Positions 21,255 through 27,532 of a stretch of 27,532 nt of DNA are shown here, piece by piece; position 1 is the stretch's first letter; each line of letters starts with the position of its first letter. The notes beneath the pieces are model-generated. The model was not told the origin of the DNA. It made no database searches and saw nothing but the letters and a program-made list of their open reading frames with translations. The DNA is from Ichthyophonus hoferi (lineage: Eukaryota > Opisthokonta > Ichthyosporea > Ichthyophonida > Ichthyophonidae): the NCBI GenBank assembly GCA_002751075.1, contig NAOQ01000486.1:23452-50983 (forward strand), in the 5' to 3' direction. Both the position numbers and the translations under genes were made by a program.

Positions 21255-21286
<32 letters not shown>

Positions 21287-22322
21287 TGTATTTATATATA
21301 TATAGGCACGTATATGTGTATGTATATGTGTATGAGGGATAGATACAAAACCATGGACATAGAGTGGGATATAATATAATAAGAGACAAATCAACTATGG
21401 AATATAAAAGGTTATGGAGAACTTACGACCTCCCTCTGATATCTTTGTCATCCCATCCAGGGGATTAATTAGTCCTGTGAGTAATTATTGAACAGGTTAT
21501 GAGTATATATAGAGATTATATGAGGATATTATGAAATATACCACGCAAATGTCCTCTTCCCTATCATATTTTATGTTTATAGCCTACAAGGTTACAGTCA
21601 CGTTATGCACATTATCAAATATCGTGAAGGGACTATTACGTGTAAACTCTTGCTTTACTACTCACCTTATCTTAATATATATAAGCTTATTTATCTCTTT
21701 TCATATATCTCTATATATATTTCCGTGTATATTCCATACTTTATGCCACTCTTACCCTAACCCTCATCTTCACCATCGCTCTCTACCAGGTTATGATTTC
21801 GCCATTCTATCATTCTATCATTTTTGTCCTTATTCTTTTTCCTCTTCTCTAACCTATCTACTATTGTCCACTTACCTGGATAAGTGTGGCCGAATGACAG
21901 CCTGTGAATGGTGTGACTGGTGTTAAAGATAATGTGGTGTAGATGGGCTAGATCATGAACGTGCTGGTTGAACTGCTGGAAACTATGGCCTGGGGCAAAG
22001 TGGAAATTTCCTGCCACTACAGGTGGGTGATGTGTCATGGTATGGTATGTGGTATGCACGTCAATTATTATGTATCATTCTGTATGTATCCCCATATATA
22101 TACATCATTATGTATTTGGTACCAGGCCGTCCTGTCTTTCCTTATATATTCCTGTGTTTTTTGTTAGATACAAACTTTATACTTCATGCTATGTATGTTT
22201 TTTTTTATTGTACATACATGTACATGGTATTACCTACCCCTATGAACCACCAGTTGGCCAAACAAATTGCAGCCCTCTCTTGATGGCTCGTTGGCCTTTG
22301 TAATCCATCCTTCTTGTACACA
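19267..22322 (-). CDS. ERGIC3: ERGIC3 exons 5-10 (luminal domain, second membrane segment, C terminus)
   Basis: Exons in transcript order: 22322-22238, 22016-21876, 21474-21427, 21077-21016, 20222-20144 and 19457-19267. Exon 5 (CVQEGW...REGCNLFGQL) was placed from the need for a human NEGCQVYGFL counterpart and joins in frame to VAGNFHFAPG in exon 6. Exon 7 is only 48 bases (GLINPLDG, human GIVNPLDH). Exon 8 follows an unusual purine-rich acceptor (ACCAAAAAG) yet gives VMYQYFLKVVPTIF, matching human MMFQYFVKVVPTVY. Exon 9 gives EVRTNQFSFTAHSR. Exon 10 gives YDMSPIMVQITE, the second membrane segment, and the tail KIKTGKLT (human KIDLGKTT). Confidence 0.92.
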
Positions 22323-25272
22323 CTGGGATAAATATATGTGAGAGGTCCGTGGGGGGCATAATTTGAAAAGAAATGAAGGGGAAGAACACGAACTTGAAAG
22401 AAAATATTAGATGGAAGAAAAAAGGCTTATATAAACATATATTTAGGTCTGTGAAGGTAAGAGAAGACTTGGATGTAATGAGGTGGGGAAAGGAGATGAA
22501 GTGGATAAAATGAAATAACTGTGTAGGATATATAGTGTATATAGGTTAATATGTATGATATGTATGTAGGCCTATATGTCTGTATGCATATATTTATATA
22601 TGTATATGTGTTCGCCAGAGATGGGTGAAATCAACTAAAGAAAATATTTAAAGTAAGATAGGTGAAACAAAGACTGGCACAGTAATTCCTAAAATACTTT
22701 ACTTGTGAAATTGTGCCTAGATCTACAATCTCCCAACGCTTCTCCTTATATGCTTCTTTCACATCCTGGCAGGTTTTACAACATGGTTTCTCTGTGCTTT
22801 CCGCACCATAACAACTACCACAGCTGCTACTATTATTAGCTACTGTATTCACATTGATTTCGCTCTTGTTTCTCAGCTCTACTTGCTCTATATAGACAAA
22901 TGGAAAGGAGAATAAGGAAAGAAAATAGTAAAACAAAAGTAAGATAAAAATGGGTGAAAGAAATAAATAAAGGATAAACATAAGTGATGGGATAAAATAT
23001 TAAGAGGATATAGAATAGAAAATGGGAGTCAGGGTAAATTGGCTATGTTATGTACACGTATGCCCGCATACTTGCTCTATATATGGATATATCTTTTCTC
23101 TTAGCTTAAGCACGATTATAAACACACAGGTAAGTAAATATACCCATCTCATGTAACAAAGACGAAAAATAAAATAAAAAATAAATATTTGCAATGAAAG
23201 CAAGGAAAATTATTAAGATAATCATATACGAATATCAAGGAAAAGGATTGAAAAACAAATATACATATGTATGTATATATGTATGTATATATATGCACAC
23301 ATCTTTACACACCAATTTTAGCAATAGATGCCTCACTGCCATCATCGTAAGGGGAGCCATCAAGGTTCAATTTTTTTTTATATAAATTTGTCACGATGTC
23401 AAATTGTTGGGCCCCGTTAGCATCCATTGCATCTGCACTTAAATCTGTGTGGAAAGAACAAAGGGGAGTGGGTCAGTTGAAGAACAAAAGAGACTTTTGT
23501 GTGTGCGCGTATGATTAAATAGATGTATAGAGAGGGAAGGATAAGATGGAACTAAAAAAGTAAAACTAAAATGTTTTAACTGCAAATGCATGATGCCATG
23601 ATGATTTGTATGAATATACTCCTGTTGTATATGTTGAATATGGTTTGCATGCATTTCCATGTATGACTATATGGATGGGTTTTATTTCATGCGTGTATAG
23701 GCGTGAGCTGATGTGCATAGTAATAGATGCAGGCACGTGTATATTGGTGTATATATATACGTATATCGAAATACACTTGTATATTTTTATAAAAGTGAAA
23801 TGATAATGTAGATGTGTATATATGCACTTGCATGTTGAAAGATATATGAAAAATTGTGTGCATACCACTATGTATTCGTGTGTCTGTCTGGTATGAGAAG
23901 TGGGGTAGGGTGAGACCAAAAAAAACATCTTTTAATCCCACAATATATTAAAATAAATGTTTCTATATACCTCATAATCTTCTCCTATTTCTTACCCCAT
24001 GTGCTGAATCTTCTTTATTAATTTCCTCTTTCCATATGCACTCTCTATCCCATGTATATATACACATTTATATGCGTGCAATCATCCATATATATAAACG
24101 TGTATACACAAAAAGACTTACGAATGCATGGTAGGTTGTGGAACGTGACATTCATGTCAATTATTAGCCTGTCTTCTGAGGATATGTCGACCACCAATTG
24201 ATCTCTTACATCCAAACTCAGATAAAAAATGAATTCAGACACAAAGAACATGACCATGATGATCCCCGCAACTACAGATACTGGGTGGGGTGGGGATGCA
24301 GATGCACTTAGTCCTGCTATTTTAGACATTGTAGATTATTGCCACCACCGCATAGGGGATGGAGATAGGTGTGAAATGCAAAGACAACCTAGATGTACAC
24401 TGGAGAACTGGATGAAGTCATATTTATACAAAGTTTACACGTAATTATAAGAGTCTCCTTTAAAAACTCCTAAATATGTACATTCTTATTTTGTTTTTAC
24501 CTCTCTATGATATAGTAATCTGCACTTTTTAGCACATTCACTAACACTACATTAATTACAACCTCATAAGTCAGTATAAATTTACGACCATCATTAATCT
24601 CCGCCGGTATGTTTCTCTTTATGTTGCTTAACATGAGTCCAGTAGACTGGCTAAGTAAGCCAGGTTCAAGGTGAAACTGGATTTTCAAAGACAGAAAAGC
24701 ATTTGGGGCCTCTTTTTCTCATTAACTTAAGGACTTTCTGCTAATCATTTGCTGAACATACAGACACTACACAAACGTACTCCTAATATCTTCTTGCATG
24801 CTACCTCTCTCATACCTACCTTACTCCCTATCTTGGTTCCGTGTTGTTGTTTCTTTGTTTCTCTTTCCTTTCTTCTATTCTATTTTTATTTTACAATACC
24901 TAGGCTACCTTTTTTTCTTTTACGGTAATTTGATTTACGTTTATGCAAATAAATGTTTGTGAGTATAATTATGAGTGCAAGTGGTATATATGAGGATAAG
25001 GAGTCATGTGAAAGAAAAGCAAAGCAACACCTCTTTCACTTTTACTTATTCTCTCAGGCAGTCTCTCTACCCTTTTCCTTTGTCTTGTCATAAAATAATT
25101 TATACAAGAAAGCAACAACACACGTCAACGTACTCAAAGCCCCCGAATACGTCTTGATTCTAAATTCCTCCAATGTTTTTGGATAAACATCAAATTGTCG
25201 TAAAAATTTAAATCTCTTCTCCAAAGTGTCTTCATATCCTTGCCCACTCATTCGTTTTATTAATGCCGCCAT
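19267..25272 (-). CDS. ERGIC3: ERGIC3 (ERV46-like), ER-Golgi intermediate compartment protein, complete ten-exon gene
   Basis: Two-pass membrane protein that cycles between ER and Golgi and, with its partner ERGIC2/ERV41, retrieves cargo to the ER (family knowledge). The ten exons, in transcript order, end to end give 1,221 bases: 406 codons plus TAA, against about 383 in human. Visible hallmarks: QFDVYPKTLEEFRIKT at the N terminus; membrane segment 1 at about residues 45-67; LSADAMDANGAQQ; a cysteine cluster CGSCYGAE...CCKTC at residues 166-183; VAGNFHFAPGHSFQQ from residue 234; RLSFGHTYPG; RTNQFSF; LGDNGLPG; membrane segment 2 at about 366-390 within FLTSICAIIGG...VAGLLDALIY. Both termini are expected in the cytosol and the large middle part in the lumen. 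The start at 25272 is the first in-frame Met and resembles the human start, with a short extra stretch before the conserved block. Confidence 0.96.
19458..20143 (-). other. ERGIC3 intron 9, purine-rich on the plus strand
   Basis: 686 bases. A short TA run at 19519-19531; positions 19890-20135 are strongly A/G-biased on the plus strand, i.e. C/T-rich on the transcribed sense strand. Open frames here reflect the bias. Confidence 0.55.
20223..21015 (-). other. ERGIC3 intron 8, long purine/pyrimidine-asymmetric tract
   Basis: 793 bases. Positions 20410-20740 are dominated by A and G on the plus strand, giving a Phe/Leu/Ser-rich minus frame that looks like a membrane protein but is compositional. 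The remainder is AT-rich. Confidence 0.6.
21231..21334. repeat. (TATG)n microsatellite in ERGIC3 intron 7
   Basis: About 60 bases of GTAT units (21241-21290), then TA and GTATAT units to 21334, within intron 21078-21426. Confidence 0.85.
22323..22702 (-). other. ERGIC3 intron 4, purine-rich on the plus strand
   Basis: 380 bases with an A/G-biased stretch at 22360-22430 and ATATGTAT repeats at 22540-22610. No coding signal. Confidence 0.5.
22703..25272 (-). CDS. ERGIC3: ERGIC3 exons 1-4 (N terminus, first membrane segment, luminal cysteine cluster)
   Basis: Exons in transcript order: 25272-25134, 24280-24122, 23444-23313 and 22887-22703, with donors GTACGT, GTAAGT, GTGTGT and GTAAAG. Introns 1-3 are all phase 1 and the fourth is phase 0. 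Joining exons 1 and 2 gives SGALISVVAGIIMVMFF, the same length as human GGATVTIVSGLLMLLLF, which confirms the junction. Exon 3 contains a run of nine A in the coding strand encoding three Lys (23371-23379 on the plus strand), a spot prone to sequencing error or slippage. Exon 4 carries CGSCYGAE and CCKTCQDVKEAY, matching human CESCYGAE and CCNTCEDVREAY. Confidence 0.93.
22888..24121 (-). other. ERGIC3 introns 2 and 3
   Basis: Intron 3 (22888-23312) is A/G-rich on the plus strand at 22900-23030, with TATGTATA repeats at 23262-23294. Intron 2 (23445-24121) is AT-rich with short TA runs at 23750-23765 and 24052-24062. No exon candidate beyond those assigned. Confidence 0.5.
24281..25133 (-). other. 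ERGIC3 intron 1 with an orphan open reading frame
   Basis: 853 bases. A minus-strand frame of about 72 codons, open from about 24720 down to a stop at 24497, has balanced composition (QFHLEPGLLSQSTG, NDGRKFILTYEVV) unlike the low-complexity frames elsewhere. I do not recognise it, and its splice phases do not fit between ERGIC3 exons 1 and 2. See findings. Confidence 0.4.
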
Positions 25273-25877
25273 ACTATATTTTTTAATATTATTTTGAGGC
25301 GTATGTATGTATATATGGTTTGGTTTGCACTTTCCAACAACTTTATAAAGAATATTTTGATGATATGATAACTATATCTGAACTAGCATGAAATATTGTA
25401 AATAAAGAAGACCTCTGTTTGAAATTAAGTACCGATGATCTTGGTAATACATAATTATTGGCGTCTAGCACTTGCTATTCCTCATATTGTTTATATAATA
25501 AATTAGCAATTCTATATAACATAAACGTAAAGATTTCATGTATGAGTTTGGAAAAGTAAGTTTAGAAATCCGATGGGAAAGATCACACTTTAAAATACTG
25601 GTAAATAATATTAACTCGTTTGAAAAGAATTTGCTTAACACGTATGATGTGTATTGATAATTGATATAATTAGTGATAAGATAATAATCGTGTGTTCTAT
25701 CATTTAAATTTATGTAATTACATTTTAATATATATATATATATCTTAACAAAGTACCTCTTACACATTCATTCAAAGTTTATGATAAGGGTGAGCCGTTC
25801 ACAGGAAAACAATGAATAAAAACTGAATATTTTTTATGTTTGACGAACCGTAATGTCCAGATGTCATGCTATTACAG

Positions 25878-25971
25878 CCAATAAGATGTTTAATCGTACC
25901 CCCACTCGGGATAAATATTTTATGTATACCAATAAGAAAAAGGCATCGTATTGGTCAAAATATTGCATTGG
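25878..25971. promoter_or_regulatory. Cluster of four CCAAT boxes upstream of ERGIC3
   Basis: CCAAT occurs at 25878-25882 and 25929-25933 on the plus strand, and ATTGG (CCAAT on the minus strand) at 25950-25954 and 25967-25971. Four copies in 94 bases, about 600-700 bases before the ERGIC3 start codon, would fit an NF-Y-type promoter element. The link to ERGIC3 is inference; the transcription start is not visible. Confidence 0.35.
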
Positions 25972-27472
25972 CTAAATTTTAATGTAATATCGGAACTTTG
26001 CCAAAACTACCTATTCATTTGCAGTTAGCGATCTTGTAACTAAATATAATTTTTGTTTATTATTATTATCAAAATAATTAATTATTTCAAATTTTGGTAT
26101 TATTGTGATGTTCTTAAATCCTTTACATCATTATTGAAAGCATGAAAATGAGATGTACTATTTAGTCTCAGTGGAACTAAATAAAATACTTTTCCCTATT
26201 TTAATGCACAAGTAAAGTATGGAAATATAGTAAAAACATTAAAACCATACTATTATAAAAATTACATTTTATAGGCTCTACATAAGTATTAATAAATAAT
26301 TTTAAATACTAAAAAGATTAACAGAACTATATTATACCGGCAAATAATATTTGGAAAAGACTTATTGCTTTGTTCAAATATGCCTGCAATAATACTAGAA
26401 ATGCGATTTTATTTCCCTACAAGTCAAATTTCTAAATGATAAATCTTAATGATAATAAAATAAAAATGAAATTTGCACACAAAAAGACTATTTATAAGGC
26501 ATTTATATGGTGTACTATCTTGTGTTCTATTTTACCTTTAATGTGTTGATTGTATTAAATTACAAAGACAACGAAAAATGCATTTTCCTAGGTCTTAAGT
26601 ATCTATAAATGATCAATAAAAATAAAAATTAGTACCATAAGAAATATTTACGCATTAGTGAAGTTTTTATAATTATTTATTTTGTGTTTTATACTGGTTG
26701 TAATTCTCTGTTTCCCATTCACCCTAAAATTGTTTTCATTTATCCCATTTCATTTTTTGAAAAGGGTCTCGAGTCAACACTTTCTCTAGCAAATTTTAGC
26801 ATATTGGATGGCGTTAATTTTTTTTTTAGTTAACGGCAAATGGGCAAGTGGCAATTATGATAAGTTTTTTGCATGAACCGATAAATGTAGTTCCGTAAAG
26901 CTGTAAAAATGTATCAAAAACCCTTTCCATTTGCCTACAACAATCGAGTGGATGCATACTAGAGATGTCTATATTTATTTTTTTAAGAGACATTCGTTTG
27001 TTATAACAATTTTAATATACCTTAATGGAGAATATGTGGTGGGTTTTAATGAAGTATGATTGACACTACAATGACCAAAGTCATATTTTTCAATCGGCTC
27101 TTAAAAATTTCCTTTTATCTTTTAATTGAATTTTTTTCTTTAACACTGTCTCCTCTCTATCATATGCAAGACCTTTCTTTGCCGTCTGAAAGCACGTTTA
27201 AGTAAACAACTGGTGTTACTATACTATATTTAGTATGCTCTCCGTTAAAAAGCTTCAGTTAAAAGGGACCTTTTCTTTTTAAACCTGCCCCGGGCTGAGT
27301 CATGGACCAATCAATATATTAATTAATTATGTCAAGATAAATTTTATCGCATAAAATTATCCATTTATAAGTATTGCACCACTAATTTTCTTGGGCTTTA
27401 AACTTCAATTAATTAATGCTAGATACAATTAACCAATAATATAGCAGCAGTGCGAGATTACCTAAAAAATTC

Positions 27473-27477
27473 AAAAA
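27473..27477 (-). terminator. RNA polymerase III terminator of tRNA-Ile
   Basis: Five T residues on the minus strand directly after the discriminator base, the usual pol III stop signal. A second T run follows at about 27465-27470. Confidence 0.75.
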
Positions 27478-27532
27478 TGGCCCCTACAGGGATCGAACCT
27501 GTGACCTTGGCGTTATTAGCACCACGCTCTAA
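27478..27532 (-). tRNA. tRNA-Ile (anticodon AAT), 5' part beyond the window
   Basis: Read on the minus strand, the window end gives the D-loop end TTAGAGCG, the anticodon stem TGGTG/CGCCA around loop CTAATAA (anticodon AAT), the T arm ACAGG-TTCGATC-CCTGT containing the B box GGTTCGATCC, the 3' acceptor strand AGGGGCC and discriminator A at 27478. This closely matches animal tRNA-Ile(AAT) as I remember it. About 18-19 bases (5' acceptor strand and first half of the D arm) lie outside the window. CCA is not encoded, as expected for a nuclear gene. Confidence 0.95.

Larger units (their letters stand above)
25273..27477. other. AT-rich gene-free region between ERGIC3 start and tRNA-Ile
   Basis: About 2.2 kb with many T and A runs and no open frame that looks coding. 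The longest minus-strand frame (25465-25767) has random-like Ile/Tyr/Asn-rich composition. It holds the CCAAT cluster, a short TA repeat at 25727-25743 and nothing that I recognise as a transposon end, snRNA or second tRNA. The ERGIC3 promoter and 5' UTR should lie in its left part. Confidence 0.6.

Noticed and set aside
25465-25767. 100-codon minus-strand frame upstream of ERGIC3
   Set aside because: Ile/Tyr/Asn-rich composition expected from AT-rich DNA; includes a TA repeat; no recognisable motif.
1-27532. Search for transposons, retroelements and virus-like remnants
   Set aside because: No transposase, reverse transcriptase, integrase or capsid-like frame, and no convincing terminal repeats were seen on either strand.

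Overview
The window looks like intron-dense, AT-rich invertebrate nuclear DNA. It holds two protein genes that converge tail to tail, plus the 3' part of a tRNA gene at the right edge. The protein genes have many short exons with GT-AG junctions, introns of about 130 to 1,100 bases, and abundant microsatellites. The NUP205 protein is only distantly similar to the human one, while ERGIC3 and the tRNA are close. A sponge or another early-branching animal would fit, but this is inference; nothing in the window fixes the species.

Layout. Positions 1-349 are an intron with a long ATT-type microsatellite. Positions 350-18664 (+) carry about 35 exons of NUP205, a scaffold nucleoporin of the inner ring of the nuclear pore. 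The first quarter of the gene lies upstream of the window and the stop codon is at 18662-18664. Every junction I assigned keeps the frame: the exon lengths sum to 4,350 bases (1,449 codons plus stop). Positions 18665-19266 are the spacer between the two 3' ends, with a poly(A) signal for each gene. Positions 19267-25272 (-) carry a complete ten-exon ERGIC3 gene (406 codons), a two-pass membrane protein cycling between the ER and Golgi. Positions 25273-27477 are AT-rich upstream DNA with a cluster of CCAAT boxes and no gene that I can see. Positions 27478-27532 (-) are the 3' three quarters of a tRNA-Ile(AAT), cut by the window end.

The most unusual feature is inside NUP205. Exons 13 and 14 (6881-8269) encode a cysteine-rich insertion of about 70 residues at a point where human NUP205, as I remember it, has only a short loop. 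The insertion contains two related units of the form C-x4-C-x5-[C/H]-x7-9-C-x2-C, essentially one per exon, which looks like a tandem zinc-binding module built into an otherwise alpha-helical nucleoporin. Other points worth checking are two in-frame micro-exons (12 and 9 bases), several tandem splice acceptors, microsatellites serving as polypyrimidine tracts, and an orphan reading frame in the first ERGIC3 intron.

The two genes do not form an operon or a pathway. NUP205 builds the pore scaffold and ERGIC3 works in early secretory traffic. I see no transposon, retroelement or virus-like element that I can support.
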